This document shows positions 52,917 through 62,763 of a stretch of DNA of 64,000 nucleotides, one piece after another. The stretch's first letter is position 1. Each line of letters starts with the position of its first letter. The notes below the pieces were generated by a model. It did not search any database and was not told the DNA's origin. It worked only from the letters and a program-made list of their open reading frames with translations. Position numbers and translations under genes: made by a program. The stretch is from Chryseobacterium sp. ISL-6 (GTDB taxonomy: Bacteria; Bacteroidota; Bacteroidia; Flavobacteriales; Weeksellaceae), in assembly GCF_018613715.1 (NCBI RefSeq), contig NZ_JAGGPT010000002.1, positions 62,001 through 126,000 on the forward strand, written 5' to 3'.

Positions 52917-53212
52917 ATGTAGTAAAAAAATTAAATTGGACGATAAAAGTATGAAATATTTCAATTAAATTTAACTATTAATTAAAATCATTATCAATTA
53001 ATAAGTTTTTTAACCAATTTTATTAAACAAAACTAAACAAACATTTGATTTTACTTAAAAAATCAATAATTGTGGAATTAATTTCAAACAATTGATAATC
53101 ATTCATTTAAAAACAAAACCCATCCCTTATTGCACATAATTTTTTTCTACAAAACATCAAAAATGCAGAATTTATTTTTAGAAATATTTTTTTTAATATT
53201 TTTACTGCAAAC
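52917..53212. other. Gene-free AT-rich region
   Basis: About 300 bp of AT-rich DNA upstream of adhesin-like copy C and downstream of dnaE. I see no gene and no convincing TAnnTTTG box. Confidence 0.5.
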
Positions 53213-53240
53213 AAAAAAAGTGACCAAAAGCCACTTTTTT
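53213..53240 (-). terminator. Terminator of dnaE
   Basis: On the minus strand, agtggc pairs with gtcact around ttttg (one G-U pair), flanked by A and T runs, 22 nt past the stop at 53262. Confidence 0.78.
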
Positions 53241-53261
53241 ATATTATATAATTCTAATAAA

Positions 53262-56200
53262 TTAGTTCAAATAAAATTCATATTTATTGAGTAATTGAAT
53301 TTCCTTGATAAGGTCTCCATTGAGGTCAACAGAATGTTTCATCGACTGTACTTCAATCTGTGAATCATCATCCATATCCTTAATGTAAAATTTAAACTTC
53401 TGATCACCCCTATTTTTATCAAGAACGTTTCTGAAAAACTCCAAATCTTCCGGCCTGAAATCCATTACATCCATTACCAAAGAGATACTTTTTGCAAATC
53501 TTTCAAAAGCCTCCTGAAGCTCAATAACATCATTTACATTTACAAAAACCCTTCCGTCTTTTACCTGAGCAAATTTTATTTTAAAGATAACAAAGCGTTG
53601 GACTTCCAGTTTTTCTTTCAATTTCATATAATCCCTATCCCCTAACCTAAAAGAATAAGATCCCGAGTAATCTTCCAAAGTAACGAAAGCTACTTTTTCA
53701 CCACTCCTAAAACCATCCTGAACTCTATATTCTGTGATCAAACCGGCAACTGTATATTCTTTTCCGGCACCACCATTCTCTCTCTCCTTTTGTAAAGTTT
53801 TCCAGTCTTTTTTCTTTTCTTCAAATAATTCTTCAGGTTTATTAGCAAAGGCCTGCTCTTTAAAAGCATCCACCTCATCGAGATTTAAAAATCCAAAATT
53901 ACCTTTTGGTTCAGCTTTTTTAACGACTTCCTCAATTAATTCTTCTTCTCCAGTCAGTAATTCATCAGAAATAATTTCTGCAACATCTACTATTTCATCT
54001 GGTGTATCTACCTCAAGAATAGGAACTTCATCTACGACTAATTTTTCGCCTTCATCTTTTTCCAATACCGCTTTTTTAGAAAGCTGCCCCTGTATAAACT
54101 GGAACTGATATTTAAATTCATCTAAAGGATGTGCCGAAAGATAGAATCCTATAATTTCTTTCTCCTTATTTAACTTGTGCATATTAGGCCATTCCGGGCA
54201 AGGTGCCAATTTCGGTTGCTCGATCTGAACTTCTTCGGCAAAATCAGCAAAAAGAGAATTTTCCATTTCATTTTTTCCTTCCTGAAAGCTTTGTCCATAT
54301 CTTATTAATCTTTCAAGATTTGTCCTTCCAGCCATATCTATATCAAAATACTGACCTCTGTGAAAAGAGCTCAATTCATCAAAAGCACCTGCCAATACTA
54401 AACTTTCTGCAACTCTTTTGTTCATTTGAGATGGCAATATTCTTTCAAAGAAATCGTATATATTTTTAAACCTCCCGTTTTCTCTTTCCTTTGTAATTCC
54501 TTCACTTGGTCCCTCTCCGATCCCTTTAATCGCTCCTAAACCAAAACGGATCTGACCTTTTTCATTTACTGAAAATTTATACTGAGATTCATTAACGTCA
54601 GGACCCAAAACATCAACCCCAATACTCTTACAGTCTTCCATAAACAGCGTAATTGAATCCGTGTTATTAATGTTATTACTCATCACACTCGCCATATACT
54701 CCGCCGGATAATTCGCCTTTAAATAAGCAGTATGATAAGCAATTAGAGCATAACAGGTCGAGTGAGATTTGTTAAAGGCATATTCTGCAAAAGCTTTCCA
54801 GTCATTCCAGATTTTATTCAGCCTGTCCTCATCAAGGTTATTGATCTTTCCGCCTTCAATGAACTTGGGATACATTTTATTAAGTACATCGATTTGCTTT
54901 TTACCCATTGCTTTTCTCAGTGTATCTGCTTCACCCTTGGTAAAGTTCGCCAATTTCTGAGACAGAAGCATTACCTGCTCCTGATACACGGTAATTCCGT
55001 ATGTTTCTTTTAAATATTCTTCAGTCTCCGGTAAATCATAAACAATCTCTTCAATACCATGCTTTCTATTAATAAAGTTAGGTATATATTTAATAGGACC
55101 CGGACGGTATAAAGCGTTCATTGCAATAAGATCGGCAAAAACAGTAGGCTTTAATTCGCGCATATACTTTTGCATTCCGGCACTTTCGTACTGGAAAATA
55201 CCGATCGTTCTACCTTCTTTAAATAACTGATAGGTCTTAGCATCATCCAAAGGAATGGTATCCGGATCAATATCTACATTATGTCGCTCTTTAACCAATT
55301 TTACAGCATCCTTAATAATCGTTAAAGTACGAAGACCCAGGAAGTCCATTTTTAACAATCCTGCGCTCTCTGCAACCGAGTTATCAAACTGTGAAACTAA
55401 GATATCAGCATCTTTTGCAGCAATCGTTACCGGAACCAGGTTACTTACATCTTCCGGCGTAATGATAACACCACAAGCATGAATCCCAGTGTTCCTGATA
55501 CAGCCTTCCATTTTTTTTGCACTCGCAAGAACATCGAAACGAGAATCTTCAGGGCTGTCAAGAATATATCTCATCTCATCAACGAGCATTTGTTCTTCAG
55601 GCTTTAATTTATCATATTTTGCTAAAGCTTTAGCGATATTCATTCCTGGTGTTGAAGGAATTAGCTTTGCAATATTATTGGTTTCTGGAATTGAAACATC
55701 CAATACTCTACCGGCATCTTTAATAGCCGATTTACCTCCAAGAACTGAATAGGTAATAATCTGGGCGACCTGACTCTGACCATACTTCTCAATTACCCAT
55801 TTAATAACCCTGTCCCTTCCTTCATCATCAAAGTCAATATCAATATCGGGCATCGAAACCCTTTCAGGATTCAGAAATCTCTCAAAAAGGAGATCATACT
55901 TAATGGGGTCTACATTGGTAATTCCGATTGTATAAGCAACAGCAGATCCTGCCGCAGATCCCCTTCCAGGACCTACCCAAACTCCCATATTCCGTGCTTC
56001 GTTACAAAAATCCTGTACAATAAGGAAATATCCCGGATATCCTGTATTGGCAATTACATCCAATTCAAAATCAAGACGCTCTTTCACATCTGCTGTAATC
56101 CCATCCTCACCATATCTCTTTCTTGCTCCTTCATAAGTAAGATGCGTTAAATAAGCCATCTCACCACGCTTTCCTCCATCTATCTCATCTTCAGCATGTA

Positions 56201-57929
56201 TAAACTCTTGTGGGATATCAAACTTCGGAAGTAGTACATCTCTTTTTAAAGTGTAGGGGCTGAATTTCGCGAAAAACTCTTCATACGCTTCAAAAGCATC
56301 CGGATAAGCTAGAAATGTTTCCTTTATTTCATCACTATTCTTTATATAATATTCACCAGTAGCAAGACCCCTTCTTTTCCCGAAACCCTTTCCAACAGGC
56401 GTTGACAGCTTCTCCCCATCTTTGATACAACTTACAATATCCTGAATATTAGAATCATCATTATTAGTATAGAAAGTTTCATTTTGCGCTAAAATTTTCA
56501 CATTATATTTATCTGCAAAATATAATAAGACTTCATTTAAATGCTCTTCCTCAGGAAGGTTGTGATTTTGAACCTGAACATAAAAATCATCTTCAAAAGT
56601 ATCTTTCCACCATTTAAAAAGCTCTTCTCCTTTTTGCTCCCCTGTATTTAAAATAGCATTTGGAACATCTCCTAGAATACCGGAAGTAAGAGCAATTAAA
56701 CCCTCTTTATATTCAGCTATCAATTCGCGGCTTATCCTTGGAACCCCAAAATAAAATCCTTTTAGAAAACCAATACTGGAAAGTTTCGCTAAATTTTTAT
56801 ACCCATTAAAATCTTTAGCAAGCAACACAACTTGCGTTCTTCTATCTGGATCATCTTTCGTAAACTGCTTTTGTTCGTATCGATCAGAGATATAAAATTC
56901 ACAACCTACAACCGGGATCAAAGGTTCTGAAACAGGTTCCTCTTCATTAAAGGCTTCTCCCTGTTCTTCGGCTTCCTGCTTTTTAGCAAGATATTCTTTA
57001 TGCTTTTTTGATCGATCTGAATTCGTGGATTCTACAGCTGAAACAAATTTAAAGGCTCCCATCATATTTCCAAGATCCACCATTCCTACGGCTGGGAAAT
57101 TATCATCGGTCGCCTTTTTGATCAGATCTGAAATACTGGATGTTGCTGATAATGTAGAGAAAACACTATGATTATCAAAGTTGAAATATTTTCCAAGGTC
57201 AATTTCATCAATACTTCCAAAATCGGTTTGTTTTTTCTTATTATGAAAATCTGCAACCTGCCTTCTGATTACAATTCCGAAAGGCTTAATAGGATTTGGA
57301 TATAATGATTTAAAATAGGAAAGCTGATCTTCAGAAATTTTCAAAACCTCCGCAGGAACAATTCCTATCCTCATCATTTCAAAGAAAACCTGAGCTGTAG
57401 CATTTACGTCGGCAGCAGCATTGTGAGCTTCATCAAATTTATTTCCATATAATTTTTCATAAAGCTCTTCCAATTTCGGAGGTTTAAACCTCCCTCCTCT
57501 TCCTCCTCCAAGCTGACAAAAATTGGTCCCAAGGATCATGGTATCAGCCTTCGGCTTCTCCTGAAGATGGTCATTTATATTTTTTCTGAAAAATTCCGCA
57601 CCTACTATATTGTAATCAAACTCTACATTGTGTCCCGAAACTACCCTTACTTTTTCCAGAACCTTAGAAAACTCCATAAGAATTTCCTCAAGATCCCTAC
57701 CTTCTTCATTTGCTATCTTTGTAGTAATCCCGTGGATCCGGGCTGCATTAAAGGGAATATCATAACCTTCAGGTTTAATGATATAATCCTGATTTTCAAT
57801 TAATGTTCCATCATTATCATGCAATTGCCATGCGATCTGTACCATTCTTGGCCAGTTATCTGAATCTGAAAGTGGAGCATTGAAATTCTTTGGTAACCCT
57901 GTGGTTTCTGTGTCAAAAACTAAATACAT
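53262..57929 (-). CDS. dnaE: DNA polymerase III alpha subunit with fused N-terminal proofreading exonuclease
   Basis: 1555 residues, about 400 more than E. coli DnaE. Residues 1-190 are a DnaQ-type DEDDh 3'-5' exonuclease: Exo I DTETTGLP (Asp6, Glu8), Exo II SGHNVEFD (Asp105), Exo III HNAAAD (His169, Asp174). The DnaE part begins near 215. Its PHP domain is degenerate: the first motif is FDNHSVFS instead of HLHTxYS, and the DHGN motif reads VDLGN. The polymerase core has MPDIDIDF near residue 693 and KMDFLGLRTL near 860, carrying the catalytic aspartates; helix-hairpin-helix and OB-fold (YTVAGLITEYRVQDGFRSG) domains follow. Replicative polymerase with built-in proofreading. It stands alone. 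Confidence 0.94.
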   Translation of the reverse strand: MYLVFDTETTGLPKNFNAPLSDSDNWPRMVQIAWQLHDNDGTLIENQDYIIKPEGYDIPFNAARIHGITTKIANEEGRDLEEILMEFSKVLEKVRVVSGHNVEFDYNIVGAEFFRKNINDHLQEKPKADTMILGTNFCQLGGGRGGRFKPPKLEELYEKLYGNKFDEAHNAAADVNATAQVFFEMMRIGIVPAEVLKISEDQLSYFKSLYPNPIKPFGIVIRRQVADFHNKKKQTDFGSIDEIDLGKYFNFDNHSVFSTLSATSSISDLIKKATDDNFPAVGMVDLGNMMGAFKFVSAVESTNSDRSKKHKEYLAKKQEAEEQGEAFNEEEPVSEPLIPVVGCEFYISDRYEQKQFTKDDPDRRTQVVLLAKDFNGYKNLAKLSSIGFLKGFYFGVPRISRELIAEYKEGLIALTSGILGDVPNAILNTGEQKGEELFKWWKDTFEDDFYVQVQNHNLPEEEHLNEVLLYFADKYNVKILAQNETFYTNNDDSNIQDIVSCIKDGEKLSTPVGKGFGKRRGLATGEYYIKNSDEIKETFLAYPDAFEAYEEFFAKFSPYTLKRDVLLPKFDIPQEFIHAEDEIDGGKRGEMAYLTHLTYEGARKRYGEDGITADVKERLDFELDVIANTGYPGYFLIVQDFCNEARNMGVWVGPGRGSAAGSAVAYTIGITNVDPIKYDLLFERFLNPERVSMPDIDIDFDDEGRDRVIKWVIEKYGQSQVAQIITYSVLGGKSAIKDAGRVLDVSIPETNNIAKLIPSTPGMNIAKALAKYDKLKPEEQMLVDEMRYILDSPEDSRFDVLASAKKMEGCIRNTGIHACGVIITPEDVSNLVPVTIAAKDADILVSQFDNSVAESAGLLKMDFLGLRTLTIIKDAVKLVKERHNVDIDPDTIPLDDAKTYQLFKEGRTIGIFQYESAGMQKYMRELKPTVFADLIAMNALYRPGPIKYIPNFINRKHGIEEIVYDLPETEEYLKETYGITVYQEQVMLLSQKLANFTKGEADTLRKAMGKKQIDVLNKMYPKFIEGGKINNLDEDRLNKIWNDWKAFAEYAFNKSHSTCYALIAYHTAYLKANYPAEYMASVMSNNINNTDSITLFMEDCKSIGVDVLGPDVNESQYKFSVNEKGQIRFGLGAIKGIGEGPSEGITKERENGRFKNIYDFFERILPSQMNKRVAESLVLAGAFDELSSFHRGQYFDIDMAGRTNLERLIRYGQSFQEGKNEMENSLFADFAEEVQIEQPKLAPCPEWPNMHKLNKEKEIIGFYLSAHPLDEFKYQFQFIQGQLSKKAVLEKDEGEKLVVDEVPILEVDTPDEIVDVAEIISDELLTGEEELIEEVVKKAEPKGNFGFLNLDEVDAFKEQAFANKPEELFEEKKKDWKTLQKERENGGAGKEYTVAGLITEYRVQDGFRSGEKVAFVTLEDYSGSYSFRLGDRDYMKLKEKLEVQRFVIFKIKFAQVKDGRVFVNVNDVIELQEAFERFAKSISLVMDVMDFRPEDLEFFRNVLDKNRGDQKFKFYIKDMDDDSQIEVQSMKHSVDLNGDLIKEIQLLNKYEFYLN

Positions 57930-58266
57930 GTATTTTCTAGCTTTTTAATTAAAAAAGAGAATGTAAAGTTACTCCAATTTTTTTTGTCTTTAATTAGTTT
58001 TTATTAATAGTCAATAATTATAATTTAAATCATCTACAGTTAATTTATAATAAAATAAAATTTTAAATACCCAAAGAACTAATAACCAAAAGAGTCAATA
58101 TTTTTTTCAAGTAAAACTCTCAATCTTATTAATTCACTTTCAAATAAAAACTATCACACAATACATTTTAAACGACTGATAAACAATTAATTAATAATAT
58201 CCCATTTATTAAAATTAAGGATTTTTATGTATAATTTTATACATGTATAAAGAAAACATTTTTGAT
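57930..58266. other. Gene-free divergent region between dnaE and the subtilase gene
   Basis: 337 bp of strongly AT-rich DNA. Variant box TAACTTTA lies about 40 nt upstream of dnaE. A box-like CATTTTTG directly precedes the subtilase ATG. No gene or repeat seen. Confidence 0.5.
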
Positions 58267-60387
58267 ATGAGAAAAACTTTAATTTTTGCAAACACATTTT
58301 TATTTTTTCTATTGAGTGCCCAAAACAATGAAACTTTAAAAAAAGAATTTGAACAACAAAACCGAACAAACAATGAAGAATTTGATTTTTATATTTCCAA
58401 TCAATACAAAACCAATAAAACAATTGAATATCAAAAAGAGATTGAAGAGCTAAGAATGAATTTAGCAGGGTTCACTCCTGCTGGCAAACCCTATTTTTAT
58501 GAATCCGAAGATGTGGATCAAATCCTGAATTCTAATTCTGATCATCTGCAAGGTGGAACCGTAATTGGACTAACAGGTTCTTTTAATGGAGAAAATATTA
58601 AATACACAGTTTTTGATGGTGGTCGAGCCTATGCTGATCATTTCCTGTTTAACAATTCAACCGGCAGAGTCACTAATAAAGAAAACAGCAACTTGAATTA
58701 CAGTTCACATTCTACTGCAGTAACGGGATTTATTGGTGCAAAAAATTACCCTTACACCTTTACCTTTACAAATGGAACTACCCGTGATGTTAATTTTAGA
58801 GGAATTGCTCAAAATGCTACTTTTGACAATTACACTTTTACCACAACAACTCTACCCGGCAATACAACAACCAGTACCATTTATCAAAAAATCATAATTG
58901 CAGAGCCTAAGATATCCAATCATTCATATGGCACCAATTTTGGATGGAGCAGAACAACGATTAACGGGACCTCTTCATGGCTCTGGAAAGGCGAATATAA
59001 TTCAGGAGTTTCTTCTGACTTACAGGGAACTTATTTGTCTAATGACCGAAATTATGACCAAATCGTTTACAATAACCCTTCTTATATTATTGTAAAGTCT
59101 ACCGGTAATTATTACGGAATGGGCCCTACAGGAACTACAATGCCTAAATATTATACCGATTCGTCAAACAATCAAATACCATTCGCTGCAACAGATATTT
59201 TACCTCAAAATAATTGCGCATTAGGTTATGACTGCGTCAATGCCGGGTCTTTGGCTAAAAACATTATTGCAGTAGGGGCCACCAACATTATCACAACAAA
59301 TGGAGGAAGATATGCAACCGCAACAGATGTTCTAAAATCTAGTTATAGCAGTGCTGGTCCTAGAGACGACGGCGCTATAAAACCAGATATCACAACCACT
59401 GGAACAAGTGTTGCCAGCGCTTCAACAAATGAGGATACAATAGGTAGTAATTCTACAACCATTGGTAGTGGAACTTCTTATGCAGCTCCAATCGTAACAG
59501 GAATTATTGGGCTTTGGACTCAAATCAATAAGCAATTATTCAACACTGAACTCAATGCAGCGTCTGCAAAAACACTGATGATTCATGCTGCATCCGAAGC
59601 TGGAAACATTGGTCCTGACCCATGGTATGGCTGGGGATATATCAATTCAAAAAAAGGAGCAGAACTATTGGTTGGGAAAGCGAATAATAGTGTTCTATTT
59701 GATATTGAAACTCTAAATAGTGGAGTTGTCAACAAAAGAAATGTTGTAGCTTCAGGTAATGAACCTCTAAAAGTTACCATTTCCTGGATTGATCCGGCTT
59801 TCACAAATCTCCCCACCACCACTAATGCGGCCGCTTATTATAACAACAGAACATCGAGATTAATAAACGATCTCGATCTTAGAATTATTGATACAGCTAC
59901 CAACACTGTTTATTATCCCTGGAGGCTCGATGCCAATTCCCCAATGGCACCAGCTACCAAAGCTGATAATACAGTAGATAATGTGGAACAGGTAGTAATT
60001 GACACTCCTGTTGCAGGAAGAACTTATAGAATTGAAATTTCAAATAAGGGAAATTTAATTAATGATACCAATCAAAGCGCTCCTCAAAATTATAGCATTA
60101 TTGCAACCGGATATAGCAATAATCAATTCTTAGTAACAAAAGATGAAAGAAAATTCCAGGACAAAATAGTAATAGCCCCTACAATTACAAAGGATATTGT
60201 TAAGGTAATAAAAGCATCTAAAGGCTCAACTTTTACTGTTTATGATTTATCAGGGAAGAGGTTACAGAATGGTAAAATTAACAATATAGAAACCAATATA
60301 GATCTATCAATCTATGTGAAAGGTATTTACATCATTGAGATAAAAACCGGAAAGGAAAGTATTTCCAAGAAAGTTATTAAAGAATAA
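58267..60387 (+). CDS. Secreted subtilisin-like serine peptidase (S8) with T9SS type A signal
   Basis: 706 residues from the ATG at 58267, which opens the signal peptide MRKTLIFANTFLFFLLSAQ; eight more codons upstream lie before the signal. The catalytic triad is visible: Asp117 in FDGGR, His148 in SSHSTAVTG and Ser near 403 in GSGTSYAAPIVTG. A C-terminal proprotein-convertase-like P domain (PLKVTISWIDPA, LINDLDLRII, VEQVVIDTP) and a T9SS type A domain (FTVYDLSGKRLQNGKI ... GIYIIEIKTG ... KKVIKE) follow. Predicted to be an extracellular protease. Its terminator is also the palindrome over the next promoter. Confidence 0.92.
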   Translation: MRKTLIFANTFLFFLLSAQNNETLKKEFEQQNRTNNEEFDFYISNQYKTNKTIEYQKEIEELRMNLAGFTPAGKPYFYESEDVDQILNSNSDHLQGGTVIGLTGSFNGENIKYTVFDGGRAYADHFLFNNSTGRVTNKENSNLNYSSHSTAVTGFIGAKNYPYTFTFTNGTTRDVNFRGIAQNATFDNYTFTTTTLPGNTTTSTIYQKIIIAEPKISNHSYGTNFGWSRTTINGTSSWLWKGEYNSGVSSDLQGTYLSNDRNYDQIVYNNPSYIIVKSTGNYYGMGPTGTTMPKYYTDSSNNQIPFAATDILPQNNCALGYDCVNAGSLAKNIIAVGATNIITTNGGRYATATDVLKSSYSSAGPRDDGAIKPDITTTGTSVASASTNEDTIGSNSTTIGSGTSYAAPIVTGIIGLWTQINKQLFNTELNAASAKTLMIHAASEAGNIGPDPWYGWGYINSKKGAELLVGKANNSVLFDIETLNSGVVNKRNVVASGNEPLKVTISWIDPAFTNLPTTTNAAAYYNNRTSRLINDLDLRIIDTATNTVYYPWRLDANSPMAPATKADNTVDNVEQVVIDTPVAGRTYRIEISNKGNLINDTNQSAPQNYSIIATGYSNNQFLVTKDERKFQDKIVIAPTITKDIVKVIKASKGSTFTVYDLSGKRLQNGKINNIETNIDLSIYVKGIYIIEIKTGKESISKKVIKE

Positions 60388-60410
60388 CACATGAAATAAA
60401 TAGACAATTA

Positions 60411-60438
60411 CAAAATACTAACGATTGTTAGTATTTTG
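60411..60438. terminator. Palindrome at the subtilase end and E1 promoter
   Basis: A 12-bp perfect inverted repeat, caaaatactaac (60411-60422) with gttagtattttg (60427-60438), loop gatt. It is 24 nt past the subtilase stop and can act as its terminator. It also covers the -33 region of the E1 promoter, so it could be an operator too. Confidence 0.7.
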
Positions 60439-60456
60439 AATTTTTATGTATATTTG
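60425..60456 (+). promoter_or_regulatory. Promoter of the E1 alpha/beta gene
   Basis: Perfect -7 box TATATTTG (60449-60456) with TTG 21 nt upstream (60425-60427). The box ends six bases before the ATG at 60463, so the transcript should begin at or near the start codon. Confidence 0.65.
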
Positions 60457-60462
60457 CTTCCT

Positions 60463-62535
60463 ATGGAAAATACACTTCACGAGAAAGTTTCTCAGGATAT
60501 TTTACTTAAAGCTTATACCCATATGATGCTTGCCAAAGCGATGGCAGACATCTACGAAGAAAACAGAAATGTTTGTAAATATGTTCATAGTACTTCAAGA
60601 GGTCATGAAGCAATCCAGTTAGCGACAGCTTATCAGTTAAAAAAAGAAGACTGGGTATCTCCTTATTACAGAGATGAAAGTATTCTACTTGGTATTGGTT
60701 TTGAACCTTACCAGCTAATGCTACAGCTATTAGCGAAAGCTGATGATCCTTTTTCCGGAGGTAGATCTTATTACTCACACCCTTCGAGTAGAGATGAAAA
60801 AATGCCTAGAATTATTCATCAAAGCTCCGCTACGGGAATGCAGACCATTCCAACGACAGGAGTAGCGCAGGGAATAAAATATATTCAGGATTTTAATTTA
60901 CAAAATTTTGAAAACAACCCTGTTGTGGTATGCAGTCTGGGAGACAATTCAGTAACAGAAGGTGAAGTAAGTGAAGCCTTACAGTTTGCTGCTTTACATC
61001 AACTTCCTATCATATTTCTGGTACAGGATAATGAATGGGGAATTTCAGTAACCAAAGAAGAGGCAAGAACGTGTGATGCCTATGATTTTGTTGCAGGATT
61101 TACAGGTTTAAGCAGAATGAGAGTGGATGGGACTGACTTTGCAGAAAGTTTCGAGGTAATGAAGAAAGCCGTAGACTTTGTAAGAACTGAAAGAAAACCA
61201 TTAGTGGTTTGTGCAAAAACGGTACTTATCGGACATCATACTTCAGGAGTTAGAAGAGAATTTTATAGAGATGATGAAGATCTAGAAAAACACAGAGCAA
61301 AAGATCCGGGAGAAATCCTTAGAAAACAATTGCTGGAAACTGGAGCTGATGAAGAATTATTAAAACAAATTACCAAGAAAACAAGGTTAGAAGCTGAAGA
61401 AGCTTTTGAAAGAGCTCAAAAAGCAGAAGATCCGAAACCTGAAACGGTAATGCAGCATATCTTTGCTCCAACACCAATCGTGGAAGAAGTGGGAATACGT
61501 GAGCCTGCGGGAGGAGAAAAAATCGTAATGGTAGATGCTGCTATTCATGCTATCCAGGAATTGATGTGGAAACACCCCGAAGCATTACTTTATGGGCAGG
61601 ATGTTGGAGAAAGAATTGGTGGTGTTTTCCGTGAGACGGTGACATTAGGAAAAAAATTCGGAAGTAAAAGAGTTTTTAACACGGCTATTCAGGAAGCATA
61701 TATTATAGGTTCCACAGTTGGAATGAGTGCGGTTGGTTTAAAACCAATTGTTGAAGTTCAGTTTGCAGATTATATTTATCCTGGAATCAACCAATTGATT
61801 ACAGAAATTTCAAAATCTAATTATTTAAGTAACGGAAAATTTCCTGTAAGCAACATCATTCGTGTTCCGATTGGAGCTTATGGCGGTGGTGGACCTTACC
61901 ACAGTGGAAGTGTTGAAAGTATATTAGCCAATATTAAAGGAATTAAAATAGCCTATCCAAGTAATGCAGCTGATTTTAAAGGTTTATTAAAAGCAGCTTA
62001 TTATGATCCGAATCCAGTAATCATGTTGGAGCATAAAGGTTTATACTGGAGTAAAGTTCCGGGAACTGAAGATGCAAAAACGATAGAACCTGCAGAAGAC
62101 TATATCTTACCATTTGGAAAAGGAAAAGTAATTATTGAAGCTGAGAAAGACGAAATATCTAAAGGCAGAACGTTATTAGTTGTAACCTATGGAATGGGAG
62201 TTTATTGGGCTAAAGAAGCTGCTAAAAACTTTAACGGAAGAATTGAAGTAATCGATCTGAGAACAATAATTCCTCTCGATGAAGAGCTTGTTTTTGAAAG
62301 AGTAAAAGCCCATGGAAAGTGTATTGTTCTTACTGAAGAGCAGATCAACAATTCATTTGCAGAAGCTTTTGCACATCGTATTTCTAAAAATTGCTTCAAA
62401 TATCTTGATGCCCCTGTAGAAACAATGGGATCTTTAAACACCCCAGCAGTGCCTATTAATCTTATCTTGGAAAAAGAAATGCTTCCAAACGCCGAAAAGT
62501 TAGCGAAGAAAATTGAAGAAATGTTACAACATTAA
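60463..62535 (+). CDS. Fused alpha/beta E1 component of a 2-oxoacid dehydrogenase
   Basis: 690 residues from the ATG at 60463; the longer frame starts at a TTG upstream of the promoter box. The first half is the E1-alpha domain, with the thiamine-diphosphate motif GDNSVTEGEVSEALQF ... NEWGISV and HTSGVRREFYRDDEDLE. The second half is E1-beta (YGQDVGERIGGVFRETVTL, RVPIGAYGGGGPYHSGS, YGMGVYWA). The family decarboxylates 2-oxo acids; the fused form is common in Bacteroidota and is usually assigned to branched-chain 2-oxoacids, though pyruvate is not excluded. E2 and E3 genes are not nearby. Confidence 0.92.
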   Translation: MENTLHEKVSQDILLKAYTHMMLAKAMADIYEENRNVCKYVHSTSRGHEAIQLATAYQLKKEDWVSPYYRDESILLGIGFEPYQLMLQLLAKADDPFSGGRSYYSHPSSRDEKMPRIIHQSSATGMQTIPTTGVAQGIKYIQDFNLQNFENNPVVVCSLGDNSVTEGEVSEALQFAALHQLPIIFLVQDNEWGISVTKEEARTCDAYDFVAGFTGLSRMRVDGTDFAESFEVMKKAVDFVRTERKPLVVCAKTVLIGHHTSGVRREFYRDDEDLEKHRAKDPGEILRKQLLETGADEELLKQITKKTRLEAEEAFERAQKAEDPKPETVMQHIFAPTPIVEEVGIREPAGGEKIVMVDAAIHAIQELMWKHPEALLYGQDVGERIGGVFRETVTLGKKFGSKRVFNTAIQEAYIIGSTVGMSAVGLKPIVEVQFADYIYPGINQLITEISKSNYLSNGKFPVSNIIRVPIGAYGGGGPYHSGSVESILANIKGIKIAYPSNAADFKGLLKAAYYDPNPVIMLEHKGLYWSKVPGTEDAKTIEPAEDYILPFGKGKVIIEAEKDEISKGRTLLVVTYGMGVYWAKEAAKNFNGRIEVIDLRTIIPLDEELVFERVKAHGKCIVLTEEQINNSFAEAFAHRISKNCFKYLDAPVETMGSLNTPAVPINLILEKEMLPNAEKLAKKIEEMLQH

Positions 62536-62553
62536 ATTTTATCTACAATATAT

Positions 62554-62580
62554 AACCTCTAAATATTTAGAGGTTTTTTT
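62554..62580 (+). terminator. Terminator of the E1 gene
   Basis: Perfect 10-bp stem aacctctaaa (62554-62563) with tttagaggtt (62566-62575), then a T run. Confidence 0.88.
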
Positions 62581-62763
62581 ATGCATTTTTTTAATAATTT
62601 TAATATATATTTATGCATATTATTTAATTATGAAGCATTAAAACAGAAAAATATTTAATAAATACCATTTAATTCTATTTTAACATCAATAAATAAGTCA
62701 ATACCTTATGCAACTTGGTATTTATTTTGCTCCAGACACCCTCAGTAAAAACACATCCCTTTT

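Noticed and set aside
53734..54108. 124-codon Ser-rich plus-strand frame inside dnaE
   Set aside because: It lies fully within dnaE in the opposite direction and has no domain or start signal.
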